Positions 29,012-44,000 of a stretch of 64,000 nt of DNA are shown here, in pieces. Made by a program: the position numbers and the translations under genes. This DNA is from Caecitellus pseudoparvulus (lineage: Eukaryota > Bigyra: Bicosoecida): assembly GCA_965644315.1 (NCBI GenBank), contig CBFFRQ010000032.1, positions 434,001 through 498,000 of the forward strand, given 5' to 3'. A model generated the notes under the pieces. The model had not been told where the DNA came from, searched no databases, and worked only from the letters and a program-made list of their open reading frames with translations. Each line of letters starts with the position of its first letter. Position 1 is the first letter of the stretch.

Positions 29012-32000
29012 ATGCACAGTGTTTTCATGGTGCGCGCCGGTCCTCTGGCGCTGGCCGTGCTGGCTGGCCTGCTCGGCGCTTGCCAACTCGCTGGCGCGGC
29101 TGTCGTGGACACCATCTGCACGGCTGGCACTGCCACCGCAACTCATTGTACGAAGGAGACCACGAGTGGGGATGAATATAAGTCCCTGTGTCTGGAGCAC
29201 ACCATCAGCGTCAACGAGAACGACGCCTCGTGGGCCACCAGCCTTGCCGACAACTTCATCAAGGACTTGTTCCAAGGCTATGATGGTAGCTCAGGCACTT
29301 ACTTGGGAGGCTACACCAGGACATGGCACAATAACAGTGAGTCCACTTCGGAAACTCTGTCCAACAGCTTGAACCTTCTGTGACTCTGCGCCCTCGCTTC
29401 TCCCTGCTGCAGATGACGACTACGGGCTGAAGACCGACTACGGTCACATTGCCAACGACCCCGACCCATCTCTGCAATGGGACGACGATGGTGGTGTGCT
29501 TGGTGTCACCTTCTCAGCTGCACGGGGCAACAAGTACGTCATCACCTCCAACATGCCGCTCAACTACGAGACTGCAAAAGACATGGGAGGGGGTGTCCGT
29601 TCGCTGTACATGCTTATCCGGGCCTGTCGAGACAAAGACCTGAACTCCGACGCATCTGTTGCTTCAGATGCAACGTGCAATCCGAACTCTGGAGACTTAG
29701 ACACAGACTATCGTCTGCCTGAAGACGATGACGATGACACGAATGGGAGCTCAAATCCCGAGCGCCGATCGGTTTGCTTGCGCATTGACGTTCAAGATCT
29801 GGACGACCCTCCTGTGGACGACACGACAGACTCCACAACCTTCGGTGTGGATGAAACCCAAGCAACTGGAGTTCCTTTCGGGCCCAACTTGCTTGTCTCA
29901 GATGAAGATGGTGACACCTTGACTTGGACCATCACAAGCACAGGCGGAGCGCCGGTGGCGCTGCAGAACTCAACTGGCACTTCAAACCGACTGCAGCTCA
30001 CTGCGCCCCTGGATGCAGAGCCCACTGTTGATACGTTTGCTATCACAATTGACGTGACTGATGGCACAGTCACCATCACTCTGAGCCTGTCCATGACGGA
30101 AGTGGATGTGAACGAGGTCCCCGTGCACACGAGCGGGGCCCTGGCCGTGACTGTGCCCGAGACACAAGCAACGGGCAACATCGGCGCCGCTCTCACCGTG
30201 ACCGACGAGGACCTGCCCGCTGACACCCTGACGTGGAGCGTGCTGGCGCCACACCACACGCTGTTTGGCTTCACAGCCGGCACGACGACTAGCGGCGGGT
30301 CCAAGACGCTGCAGCTGCTGTCTGCGCTGGACTACGAGTCGGCGACGTCGCACACGATCACGGTGCGTGTGAATGACGGGGCTGCGAACCTGGACCTGTC
30401 GTACACGGTGACGGTGACGGATGTGAACGAGGTCCCCGTGCACACGAGCGGGGCCCTGGCCGTGACTGTGCCCGAGACACAGGCAACGGGCAACATCGGC
30501 GCCGCTCTCACCGTGACCGACGAGGACCTGCCCGCTGACACCCTGACTTGGAGCGTGCTGGCGCCACACCACACGCTGTTTGGCTTCACTGCCGGCACGA
30601 CGACTAGCGGCGGGTCCAAGACGCTGCAGCTGCTGTCTGCGCTGAACTACGAGTCGGCGACGTCGCACAGTATCACGGTGCGGGTGAGTGACGGGGCTGC
30701 GAACCTGGACCTGTCGTACACGGTGACGGTGACGGATGTGAACGAGGTCCCCGTGCACACGAGCGGGGCCCTGGCCGTGACTGTGCCGGAGACACAAGCA
30801 ACGGGCAGTATCGGCGCCGCTCTCACCGTGACCGACGAGGACCTGCCCGCTGACACCCTGACGTGGAGCGTGCTGGCGCCACACAATTCGCTGTTTGGCT
30901 TCACAGCCGGCACGACGACCAGCGGTGGGTCCAAGACGCTGCAGCTGCTGTCGGCGCTGAACTACGAGTCGGCGACGTCGCACAGTATCACGGTGCGGGT
31001 GAATGACGGGGCCGCGAACCTGGACCTGTCGTACACGGTGACGGTGACGGATGTGAATGACCTGCCAGAGATGACGACAGGGTCCTCCACGTCTGTCAAC
31101 GAGAATGTGTCAGGCGACATTGCCTTTGATATCACTTTCACCGACGAGGACATTGGCCCAGACACGCTCACATGGAGTATTAACTCGATCACGCCAGCGT
31201 CGGGCTTGTTTTCGCTGACACCATCCGGTACCACGTCTGGAGGAGGCACCAAGCGCCTCACTCTTTCGTCGGGCGCAAACCATGAGGCGGCGAGCTCCTA
31301 CGCAGTGACAGTGCGTGTCAGCGATGGGACTGGCTTTACCGATGAGGTGATCACAGTGACCATCAACGATGTGGACGAGCAGCCGTACAACCTTGCTCCA
31401 GCAGCGCTGAGCATACCTGAAGGCACGACAGGCACGCTCGCAACATACACAGCTGCTGACGAGGATGCATCGACAACGTTGACCTGGTCCATCACTGGCG
31501 GGAACCCGGCCTCTTTCTTCTCCATAACATCAGGTGGTGTGCTCACGTCCAACCCGATTGATTTCGAGAGTCCGCCAACGTCGTACAGTCTACAGGTGCA
31601 GGTGACGGATGGTGACACGACGCCAGTGTCCATTACCACGAGCATCACGATCACGGATGTGAATGAGGCGCCTGTGTTGACAACACCCGGTCCCTTCACT
31701 GTGGGGGAGTTGTACGCAACAGCGACTTGCTTCCCCGCCCTGCTGGAGGCTGACGACCCCGATACAGCTGACACGAATATCGACTTTTCTTTGGTCAGCC
31801 AGACGCCGTCATCCCCAGCCATCTTCAGCGTGATGACAACTGGAGGCCACGATGGCTGCATCCAGGTATCGTCCACCATGGATCACGAGACGGTGGCGTC
31901 ATTCACGCTGGCGGTCAGGATGTGCGATAACGAGGGGATGCCCACCACAGTGTGCCATGATCAGAACGTGGTGATCAACGTTTCCGACGAGCCTGAAGCG

Positions 32001-35000
32001 CCTTCCTCGCCGACCCCAGTAGGCCCTGTCAGTGTCTCGGAAGGTGCTCCCCACGGCACGCTCATCGCTACGCTGGACGCCTTTGATCCTGAAGGAGCCG
32101 ACCTGACATGGGCGTTTACAGGTGGGCAGGAGAACATGACCCTCACAAACTCACTTGGATCAACCGCGACCCTCACGGTGAACGGGTTCCTGGACCACGA
32201 GTCCGCTTCTTCCATCGTGGTCAGCTTCACGGTGTCAGACAACGAGGGCTTCAACGTGCCGCATTCCTTCACCATCAACATTCTGGACGTTGACGAGGCG
32301 CCAGTTCCACACCCACAGGCCCTGGACATTGACGAGAACTTGCCGCCTGGGTCCACCGTCGGCACCTTGTCTGCATACGAGCCCGAAGGTCAGCCAGTCA
32401 CGTGGTCAATTCCAGGCTCCGGTGCTCCTGACCAGGCATCGTTTACAGTCACGTCAGGTGGCGTGTTACAAACGGTTGGCTCGTTCAATTTCGAGTCGAA
32501 GAGCACGTACACTGTGCGGGTGGATGCGGAGGACTCAACTGCCCACGTTGGTTTCCGCATCTACACTGTCACGGTGAACGATGTGCCAGAAGACCCGACT
32601 GTGGCAGACAGGTCCGACAGTGTTGACGAGAACAGTCCCGTGAGCACGACAGTCACGACGATGGTCTTCTCCGACCCAGAAGATGGCACGACAGGCATGA
32701 CGTTTTCCATCACTGCGGGCGACCCGACGGGGTGGTTCGCCATTTCAAACGCAGGCGTGATCACCGTCGCCAGGGCCCCGTTGAACTTCGAGGAGGACCC
32801 ATCTTTTGTGTTGACAGTGGAGCTGGAAGACTCGACAAGCCGCACCGACACTGCAACAGTCACCATCACTGTAAACGACATCAATGAGAACCCTATCGTC
32901 GCAAGTGGGCAGACACGCACGATCGACGAGGCTGTGTACGATGGAGAGCTTGTGGGTGCTCCGCTGGTGGCTTGGGACTGGGACAATGATACCATTTCGT
33001 GGAGCATTGAGTCAGGGGACCCGAATGGTGTCTTCAGCATCCACCCGAGCACTGGACAGCTGGAGATCAGCGACAACTCCACGGTGGATTACGAGACCAC
33101 AACCTCATACTCACTGACTATCCGTGCCACAGACAACGGTGCACCGATTCTGACTGGAGATGCAGTCGTCGTCGTGTCTGTGTCTGACGTCAACGACATT
33201 CCCGTTGTTTCTGCGCATACATACACACTTCCGGAGAACTCCCCCGATGGGACTGTCATCACCACAGGCGGTGTTGGGCTTGAAAGTCTTCCGACTTACA
33301 CAAGTGATGAGGACACAAACGCCTTGTTTGACGGACCGTGGACCTTCGACAAACTGTCCGGGGACCCGCGTTTTGAGGTGCTCTCAGATGGCAACATTCG
33401 AGTTGCTGCCGGGTACGGTGGGGAGGGGCTTCTCAACTTTGAGGTGCAGTCTTCCTACTCCATCACGGTGCGGGCGAGAGACCAAGGAGGCGAGTACTCT
33501 GCGGGCACGTTGATCACCATCAACTTGACAAATGAGCCCGAGGCGCCGTACGTGGAGGACTTGGCTGTCACCATCAACGAGAACGTAGCGCTGGCTGCTG
33601 CAGCAGCCCCCACCATGGTGTTTTCCGACCAAGACACGGCAGACACGCACACATGCGCGTTAGAGGCACCCCGTGATGACCAAGACCCGTTGGACCCTGG
33701 CAACTTCCTGTTTGATGTCACTGCCACGCCACCGTGTACCATTCGCCGGGCCTCTGCCTACAAGATCGACTACGAGCATACGATGGGGTCATACTTCGTG
33801 ACTCTGCGTGTCACTGACTCTGGGAGCCTGAGCAACACTTCCACGATTGATATAAGCGTCATTGACCAACGCGAGCCACCTCGCTGGGTCTCAGATGATG
33901 GTCAGTGGGACCCTCGCTTTCCGGATGCTGCTTATGTTGACACTGCCACGGTGGCCGAGGTGGCCCCTGCAGGCACCACGGTGTTCCAACTCTTTGCCTT
34001 CGATGAAGACGCTGGGCAAAACGCCACCATCTCGTATTCCATTCAGTCTGTCAGCAATGGAGGAGCAACCTACTTCACTGTGGATTCCGGTACAGGAGTC
34101 ATCTCCACCACGCCTGTGGGCCACTTTGCTCTGGATGCAGAAGCGGGCATCGTGTACTCGATTACTGTGCGAGCGACAGACTCCCAAACTGATTTCACTG
34201 ATGGCACTATTCAGGTCAGTGTCGGAGACTCCCCTGAAGCGCCTGTGTTCATCAACAGCACGCGGTTTGTGTACGAGAATGCTGCGGTTGGCTTTGAGTT
34301 GCAAAGTTTGCCTCTGACAGCAGGCTTGAACGATGGCCATGCTCTGGAGTCCACAGACTCTGACACTGGGTCGTCAGCCACCTTCTTCATCATCGACGGG
34401 AACACCGAGGGAGTGCTGGGTGTGTCCCCACCAGGACCGTCGCAGTACTTGATTGTACAGGACCCAGGGGCGACACCAGTGGACTTTGAGCGCACATCCT
34501 TCTACAACCTCACCATGCGAGTGACGGACGGCACGGGCTTGCATGGGTACGGCACGATGGACATCGTCGTTGTGGACGTGGACGATCCGCCTGTCATCAC
34601 ATCCCCGAGCGCTGCATCTGTGGAAGAGTTGCTGCCGTCTGGCACGCCACTTTATCAAGCTACTTTCACCGACGACGACGGAGATGATTGTGCTTGGTCA
34701 ATCACAGCTGGCGCGGACCCTAACGGACCTGCGGACTTCATCGTCACGCCAGGTGGCGAACTCCGCACCAACAAAGTGCTGGACTACGAAGTTGACCCGA
34801 AGGAGTACAACATCACACTTCAGTGCATCAACGACAACGCTGGGTCCAAGCCGACTCCGTGGGGTGTTGGTAGCGCGTCATTGACAGTGCGTGTCGCCAT
34901 CATCGACAAGAACGATGCACCCATCATGAATGATGTGACTTTCAGCGTCGATGAGAATTCCCCGCCTGGAACTGTACTCGGTACGGCTGCAGCGTCTGAC

Positions 35001-38000
35001 CAGGATTTGGCCCTGGGCGGGCAGACCCTTACTTGGAGCATCATTGGAGCCAGCAGCGAGCAAGCACTGTTTGCTGTTGAAATTGCTCCCATGACGGGAC
35101 AGATCACCCTCAGCAGCAACGTGTCTGCAGTGCAGAACCATGAAGCCTCCCTGGACTTTGAAGACACGCCTGTCTTCACGATCACAGTTCGCGTGGTCGA
35201 TGATGGTTCCAACGATGTGCCTCTGGATGACACCTGTGTCGTGACAGTGTCGTTGAATGACTTGAACGAGGCACCGATCGTGGACTTCACCACGATGTAC
35301 ATTTCTGAGAATGCCCCACCAGGGTCTCAGGCCAGCTTCAACCGAAGCGGCTGGGAGTGGTGGGGGCAGGAGGCATCCGCCCTGCGCTCGCCCTTCTTTC
35401 TGATTGATGTACTGGGCTTGAACGATGTGAATGACCAGATCGCGCTGCAGACAGCTCATGATGCGCTCATACCCTCAGGGGATGGTTTTGTCGTCCAGGA
35501 TGGAGATCTTGGCGCCTCCCAGTCATTCACCACAGAGCTGTACTTGCTGAGTGGAACAGGCTTCCAGCACGCGGCCGACACAGCCTACGTGACCAGCGGG
35601 GGCACCAGCACAGCCCGCATCACCTCCATGACGGACGCAAGTTATCCAGCCCCCGCGGGGCAATGCTGCTCTGCCTCACCTCGCCTGAGCCGAGGCGACT
35701 TTCTGCCAGGAACCAACTCCACCCTTGGGCGCGGTCTGTACACCTTTGACGCCATTCCACGAGCAGTCTTTGCGTTCGACTCTGTCGCTCGAGTCATCAC
35801 TCTGGTGAATGGCACGCTGAACGCGGAGGCGACTCCACAGCTGCAGTTTCTTGTCAAGGTGCAGGATGACGGCACTGGTGGCATCGGCGCAGCAGAGACT
35901 GCGTACTTCCTCCTCAACGTGGAGGTGGTCGATGTAAACGAGCCCTCAACTCAGCGGCTGTCCGCGCCCGCGACCATCAGCATGAACGAAAATGCGTTGA
36001 TCGGCGATGTGATTGCCGATACCTTCTTGACTCCGCAAGACGGGGATAACCAGACCCTGTTCGTGAAGGTGGAAGACAGCAGCGCAAACTACTTCAATAT
36101 GAGCCCCATCTTCTCTCACCGTGACGTGAACGGCACGCGCTTGCCTTCCGTGTTCGAGGTCATCCAGCCATTTCTCCCTTCTGGCCTGCGAGTGCTCAAA
36201 GTCCAGATAGTCGACCTCGACGATCCGCGCAAGAGCTCTCGAGTCCTGGACATTGTCCTCACTGTGGCAGATGTCAACGATCGACCCACTCTGCCTGCCA
36301 TTACGGGATTGAAAGTGCCTGAAAACAGCCCTGTCGGCACGATCATCGCGACAATCGAGGCTGTGGACCAGGATGACTACCAGATGCTGACGTACAGCGT
36401 CCAAGGCAACTTGCAAGCATACTTTACCATGGTACACGTGTCAGAAAACCTTCTGACGAGGTATCCCGATCCAGGACCGAACGACACCTTTCGTGCAGTT
36501 CCTGCGGAGGTGCGCTCTCGATACGCCCCCAACCCTTACTTTGGAAACATCACCCGCAAGGCTCACTTGGTGGTGGCCCAAGACAGCATTGATTTCGAGT
36601 CCATGCAGCACGATGCTGTGAATGGTGAGTTCAGGATTTTCATTCGGGTGCAGGACGAGCACTATGTTTCCGAAGCTGGTGTTTTCTCGGAACCGACTGA
36701 CGAGTCGCCGCCTGCCTTGACTCATGAGCTTCCGTTCATCGTCGAAGTCGAAAACGTTCCTGACGACCCCGTCATTGAGAGCGTGACCACCATTTCTCCT
36801 TTCGGGTTGACCACAGCTGGTGGTGAGGAAATCACGCTCCGTGGGCGAAACTTGGGCTCCACCTTCAACCCCCACCCGCTCGTGACGCGGCGCCTGGAGG
36901 CCCGCTTTCAGTCAGCGTTCACGTCAGAAACTTTCCCAGGCGTGAACTGCCGCGTGACACAGATGTATGTGGAGGTGAAGTGCTCGACTTCTCCCGGGTT
37001 TGGCCCGGACTACTCGTGGCAGCTCGCGTACGGAGGTTACACCCCCACCGACAGCCAGCTTCAGCAACTGTCCAACTGGTCAAACGATACAGTGACGTAC
37101 GCTTCCCCCAACCTGGTGGAGTTTCTGGGCCCGGGGTCACAAGACGCGAGTACTGCTGGCAACCAGCTGGTGCGCATTCGCGGCTCGCAGTTCGGCACTG
37201 TCGCTGCGAACCGCATCGATTCAGTGACGTACGGCCCTACTGGATCAGAGTACAATGCGACAGGATGTCGTGTCGTCGTGGACCATTCAGCCATCGAGTG
37301 CAACACTTCAGAGGCTGTGGGAGCCGGCCTGCGGTGGGTAGTTGTCATCGCGGGGCTGTCCTCCCAGACCCCGACCACCTCGTACGCTGTGCCTACCATC
37401 ACAAACACTTGGGTGAACCGGTCAGACACCGGCACTGCAGGCACAGCGCGCACGTCAGGGGGTGTAGACTTCCTGATCATCGAGGGGAACAACTTTGGGT
37501 CGGTGTCCGAGTTCCCGCAGCAAGTGGAGCTAGTGCAGTATGGCCTCCCAGAGTACCACGACAGCACACCTAACCCGGACACTCCCAAGGATCAAGATTG
37601 CGCGGCTGCTGCTCCAATCGTGTCCCCTGGAACTCGCCTGAATCCCTCCTTGGACATGGTTTTGACAGCCACAAAGTGCCGTGTGATAGTGAGCCACACC
37701 ACCATCCAGTGCACTGTGGCGCCTGGCATGGGTGCTGGACTTCACGTCCAGGTCACCATCCGAGGGCAAGTGTCGCCTTTGTCCCCCACATCGATTTCCT
37801 ACGCGTTGCCCCGCGTCGACACGGTGCGCAGGCTTGGCACTGTGTCTCCACTTGGTCGTACTGATGGCACCTCTGTCATGGTGCTCGATGGCGAGAACTT
37901 TGGACGTACCAACGCACTGTTCAGAGTGTTCTTCGGCAGCATACTGTACTCCGCTGCCGGGGCCTTGCTCGGATCCCCTGCAGAGCGATCGTTCAACATT

Positions 38001-41000
38001 GAAACTGGCTCTCACACCTCCAGGCAGTTCACCGCCCCCAAGGGCCATGGGTCAAACATCAGCATTGTCGCTGAGACGCAGTGCCAGCGGTCCATCCCGG
38101 TCACGTCTTTCTCGTACCTGCCCCCAGTGATCACTGGCATGGATCACATCGACGGTGGCCTGGCCAATCCCCCCATCCGCATTGAGGTGTTTGGCGAAAA
38201 TTTCGGCGCCTGCTGCTATGTCCAACGCCTGGCAGTTGAGCGCATGGCTGGCCCCGGTACGCCTCCCCTGTCCGCCGCAGAGGTGGAATCCATGCAGTGC
38301 CAGTGCATTCCAGGGCAGCGTGAGGTGGTCACAGTGTACCAAGCAGGCACACTGATCCCCTACGATTGTGAGATCCTGGATTTGACCGAGAACCGCATTG
38401 AGTGCAACTTGGAGTACTCCCAAACTGTCAACCCTGACAACAGCACTTCGACGAACACTGTGCTGAACGGGCATGTTGAACTTGACGTGGGCGGGCAGAA
38501 GTCTGACAGGTTTGCCTCAGCTGCGACGTACCAATACGGAGACTTGCTGGACAAGCCTGACATCACTGCAGTGGTGCCAAACACCGCCCCCACGGATGGA
38601 GGGGTGACGATTTCCCTGCGTGGCTTCAACTTTGGCACTCGCCGGGAGAACATCTACCTTCTCTACTGGTTTCCCAACAGCACAGCGACACGGCCGTACA
38701 GGGTCAGCATCCCCCCCACACGCATCACTCTGTGGTCCGATCAGATGGTGAACTTCACCATTCCAGCTGGACAAGGCCGCCCTGTGATTGAAATGGCGTT
38801 CTCTGGAACGACAACGTTTGCGCAGTGGGACCAATTCGAGTACCAGCGCCCGACCATCGACGTTGTCCTCAACGCAGAAGGCCACACAGATGGCTTCCTG
38901 CACGCAAACGCCGCCATGAACCCGAACCGGGGCCCAGGTGACGTCCCCATCGCTGCCCCCTTGCTTATTCTGCGTGGCAGCAACTTCGGCGTGCGCACAC
39001 AGCTTGCCGCTGGATTCGTGGCAGCGCCTGGCATCGCGTTGACCCCCGACGCATCCAGCAAGCTGGAGGGTGGCCTCATCGCGCAGCTTGCCCCGACTTC
39101 CAACGGCATTCCTGCTCTGCTCCCGACGGAGCGCTTGGAGAACTTCGTGCTGGTGGGTGGCAAGCAATGTGCCATCGAATCCTGGCAGTTCGACGAAATC
39201 CGCTGCAGGGCACCTGCGGGTGTCGGCGTGGGCCACGACATTGTCATCCACCTGTTTGTGCGGCGCTTCCAAGCACTGCAGCAAGACATGTGGGTGAAGG
39301 TCACTGCCCCTATACAGTACAGCTACTACCCGCCCTCCATTTCCGCCGTGAGACTGGTGCAAGACGTCACGGGCAGGCAGCTTCAAGGCGCAGCGGATCG
39401 CCACGGGCCCACAACTGGTGGCGCATTGGTGGAGGTTCAGGGCTCATCTTTTGGTGCAAGCGGGCTATTGTCATCCAGCTCCCGCCTTGAGATTTCCGTC
39501 AGCTCTGCGGCCGTCACTGACATCCCCGTGCATACGCACAGCATTGTGCGGTTCCGGTCCCCCGCAGGGCAAGGCACGAACTTGCCACTGTTGCTGCGCG
39601 TGGCAGGGCAATCAGTGACGGTTCCTTTCTTCAACTACGACGCCCCTGCCGTGCTTGCCATTGTGGAAGAACGCTCCGTATCCAACCTGCAGCCCACGAA
39701 TGTGAATGCTTCCTCCACCGCCCAGGGGCAGCTGCGCTTCAACGCGAAAGGCTCTACACTGATCGTAACTGGGGCAAACTTTGGTAACGATCAGGTCCAG
39801 CCAGTCGTGCGCATCGGTGATGCAGAGTGTAAGTACAGCTCCCACACACAGACTCGCATTCAGTGCGATATGCCTTCGACAACCGTGGGCCCGAAGTCCC
39901 TCTTAATTGAGGCAGCCAACCAACGGCTCTCGCTGCCCCAATCGACCTCCCGCATCTTCGGCGAGTGCAGGCGGGGGTTCTTTGGTGTGCTCCACGGCGT
40001 GGATGAGTGCTACGAGTGCCCCAAGTGCTTGGAAGCGGCCTGTGAAGACCTTGACACTGTCACCACCCCGGCGTCAACGTGCAACGGCGGCACTGACCCT
40101 CCCGTTGCTGCCAGCGGATTCTGGCTCTTGAAGCGGTCGGAGCTGGGGGCTGATAACGCCCTCTTGGCCCTGTCTTCAGAGTATGCGCAAGCAAAAGCCA
40201 AGGAAGCGCTGGACAACATTGCGGCCGCCAACAACGCAACCGATGACGGCACATCTCGGTCAGAGTTCATCTTCACTCGGTGTGTCCCTGCGGAGGGCTG
40301 TGTCGGAAACAACACCTGTGCAGTCGGGTACCTGGGACCTGCCTGCTCCATTTGCCAGGCCGGCACGCACCAGCGCGACCTTATCACTGGCGGCTGCACT
40401 CCGTGCCCAGAAGCCCCGGAGCTGTACATGTTGGGCATGCTTGTGGCGGCCATTGTGCTTGGGGCCGTGCTGTTCAAGCTGTACAAGAAGGGCCCATCTG
40501 TCGCGGCTCTTGGCATCGCTGTGGACTACTTCCAGGTTCTCTCCGTGTTCAGCACCCTGTCGCTAGACTGGCCTGAGTCCATCGTGATGGTCTTCCGCAT
40601 TGCCTCTGCATCGGCTGCCTCCGTGGAAGTGACTTCACCCGAGTGCTCCGTGTCCATGACGTACAACCAGAAGTGGTATGGGCAGATGGCAGTTCCCTTA
40701 GTGGCCATTGTGGTCCTGGGCATCATGCACTGCTTTATCGTGTTCAAGAAGTGGCTCAAGTTCCGTGGGCGGGTCGTGGACAACGCAAACTACACCAAGC
40801 ACCTGCCAGCCATGATTGGCTTCCTGTTCATGTTGCTCTCCTTCCTGTACATTTCCCTGTGCGGCAAAGCCTTCGAGGTGCTGCGGTGCAAAGACGTTGG
40901 CGGGCGCCCGGTTCTGCAAGTGGACACTGAGGTGCCTTGTGAAGGCTACGACTACGAGCGCATGAGGTGGTGGGCCCGGCTAGCCATCGGCGGGTACGGC

Positions 41001-44000
41001 GCTGGCATTCCTCTCCTTTTTGGCCTGATCGTCTTTAAGTCCTCCCAGAAGATGAAGGTGGACCAGGCCCTGCGCATCCGCAACCTCGCCGGCAGTCGCG
41101 ACACCAACCCGTACTACGACATGCAGAAGCGGTTCAAGCGCCTGTATTTTAAGTTCAAGCCTGAGCGGTACTACTGGCTGCTGGTAATTCTGGCGCGTAA
41201 GTTCCTCATCGTGCTGGTGTCATCTCTTCTATTCGAAAAGCCAATGCTTGCGTCGACGTCCACCGTGATCGTGCTCTTTGCTGCCTACTCCCTTCAGCTG
41301 CTGTACATGCCCTACCGGCAACACACCCAGCAGTCCAAAGACGAAGCCGCTGCGTCCGGGGCACTGGGAGACGAGATACCTCAGCACGTCTTGGACAAAC
41401 TGAAGGAGGAAATGGCTGCAGCTGCAGGTGGAAAGAAGGCTGCAGAGGCGAAGGAGGAGGACGGCAAGGGCGCCAGCTCGACGAAAGTTGCCGTGCCAGC
41501 TGCACCTGCGGGGGCTGCGTCTGCGAGCCACTCAGTGGTGAACCCCCTCATGCGCAAGCCCAACCCGAAGGCGCTGGTTGATGTGCACCGGCGTGGCGTG
41601 GAGCTGGATGGCATGTTGGAGGATCGCCACCTGCTCATGGCTAATGACCCCACCTTCGTCATGGCGGCACAGCCTTCCTCGGCCAACCGTAGCGGCTCAC
41701 AGCGCACCCGGTCCTCCACCGTGGCACGGCTATTCTCCTCCGGGCCTGCTGCTGGCACCATGTCCGGCAGTGCCAAAAAGCTCACTCGGGCGCGGAAAAT
41801 GTCCACCCGCACCCTGGCCATGCACCGGCGGGACAGCGAGGCGCCTGATTCTGTGCCTGCGTCGTCCCAGGCTCAGGGTCGCCAGGGTGGCATGTGTTCG
41901 TGCTGCTCACGTAGAGGGAAGGGTGCCGACAGCAAGCGGCAGGCCTCGAAGAAGGGCGCGTGCTGTGGACTGCTGCCTGCCAAAGGCACTGCAGTGGATG
42001 GCCTGCAGCTTCGAGAGGAGGCCCGAAAGGGTGGCAAGACGAAGGTCAAGGTGAAGTACCTGTACGACTACAACTTGCTAGAGACAACGGTGTTGGGCTG
42101 CAGCATCTTCGTGCTGCTGTCGGGAGTCATGTTCAAGAGCGCCAGGGCCACCAAAGAAGTGCCCGCTGGCAGCCCAGACTCTGTTGCCTTGGAGATCGCT
42201 GTCATGGTCGTCGTGATTGGGTCCACCGTCATCTGCGTCACGACTGTGTTCGCTGAGTTGGTGCTGGGCTTCAAGTACTTCATTTGGGCGGGGGAAGTGC
42301 GGCGGCAGCGGGAGAAAGAAGCCAAGCGTCGCGCCATCCTGGAGGGTCGCAAGGTGCAGCTGACTCGCGAGCAGAAAGCCCTGCTCATGTGGTCGAAGGT
42401 GGTGCATGGCTGCCCCAAGAGTGTGCGCCGGGCCTGCTCATGCTGCTGCAATGTGCCTGCGCCCACCATCATCACTGGCGCTGCGTACAAAGCCACCATT
42501 CTTAAAGTTGCCAAGGGCAAGACCAAGGAGACGGCAGCCATTCGCAGCGGCAAGCGCAAGAGCACGAAGGGGGGGCGGCGCAAGAAGTCCATCCTGTCCA
42601 GGGGCCGGAGCATGCGCCTGAGCCGCAAGTCCATGGCTGCCGGCATTGACTCGGACGAAACCGACAGCGAAAGCGACGGCGAGCGGCAGAAGCGCGAGGA
42701 GGCAGAGAAGTTGGCGGCCAACGCCAAGGACATTCTGTCTGCTGCTAAGCCCAGCGGACGTAGAGTTGCTGGGCTGGGCGTGGTGGAGAACGCAACCCCG
42801 CGTGAATTCTCCCACCTGAAGTCGCAGACCAGTACCAGCATTCATGACAGCAACGTGCGCCGCGAGGCTATCCTGGCCCGACTCAGGGCCGCCACCAAGG
42901 CGAAAGGGCAGCTACCGGCAGGTGTGACAGCGCCCACTGCCGCGGCGTCTTCTGCTGTTGGCGCGGCGTCAAGCAAAGCGGGTAAGCTCATGGCTGACTC
43001 TGGCGAGCGGGAGCTGACGGAGGAGTCCACAGATGCCCAGCGCTCGTACCTTGCTGCCCAGCGCGCTGCAGCTCAAGAGGCCGCCCTGGCCACGCAGCTT
43101 GGCCTTGAGGCAGGCCTGGTGACCCGTGCTGTCAATTCGGCGGCTGCCGCAGGCATCCTCCGCACAGACGGCGATGATTTCATGATGACCGCCGCGAAGA
43201 AGAAGAAGGCAATCGGCATTGCACGGTACGCCCTGTCCATCCACTTGGGCAAGATCACCAAGCTGGCCGACAAGCACATCAAGACTGGGCAGCAGCTGCG
43301 CATGACCCTGAAGACTGGCTTCCAGAGCGAGAAGCTGCAGTTCGAGTACCACCCTCTGTTGGACATTCGCATGCGCGAGGTGAAGCTGCTCATCTTCAAC
43401 CCCGCAGAAGACACGGTGCACTGCACCCTGTACGCAGACTTCAAAGATGGTAGTGGGTCCTTGGGCCAGCACGAATTGGTGCTGGGCCACCTGCACTTCC
43501 GAACGGACGAGCTGCCAGAGCCGAAGGAAAACCGCCGCGAGGAGCGCAGCTTCACCCTTCGCCAGTATGACGGGAAGGTCAGCGGCAGCCTGACACTGCT
43601 GATGCGTCTGCAGCACCGTGGCTCGGCAGTGGATGACTGGGTTGAGCTGGGCATGGGCACCCGCTCGTCGGCCATGCCCCAGCCCGAGCATCAGCGTCGG
43701 GGGCTGTTCCAAGGCCCTCCCAAGTCTGGCTTGGTCACGTTGCAAGGCGAAGCCATCCCCGCTGCCGGCGACGCCTTCGCAGCACACAACCCGCTGTCCT
43801 CCAGCATTCTCGCCACAGCCGCGTCAGACTCAGACAGCAAAGCCCGCCCCAGGCAGTCCAGCTCCGACAGTGATGGGCCTGCGCGTCGAGCTGCTGCCTC
43901 TGCACGGGGTGGAGCAGACTCCAAGTCTGGACCCAGCTCTGATGCCAGCAAGTTGGCAGCCCTCAGCACAGGTGCCATGGCCAACACCCGCCGAGGCAAG

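Noticed and set aside
28667-29275. A 202-codon minus-strand open frame overlapping the receptor's first exon
   Set aside because: No motif, and it overlaps a convincing signal peptide on the other strand.
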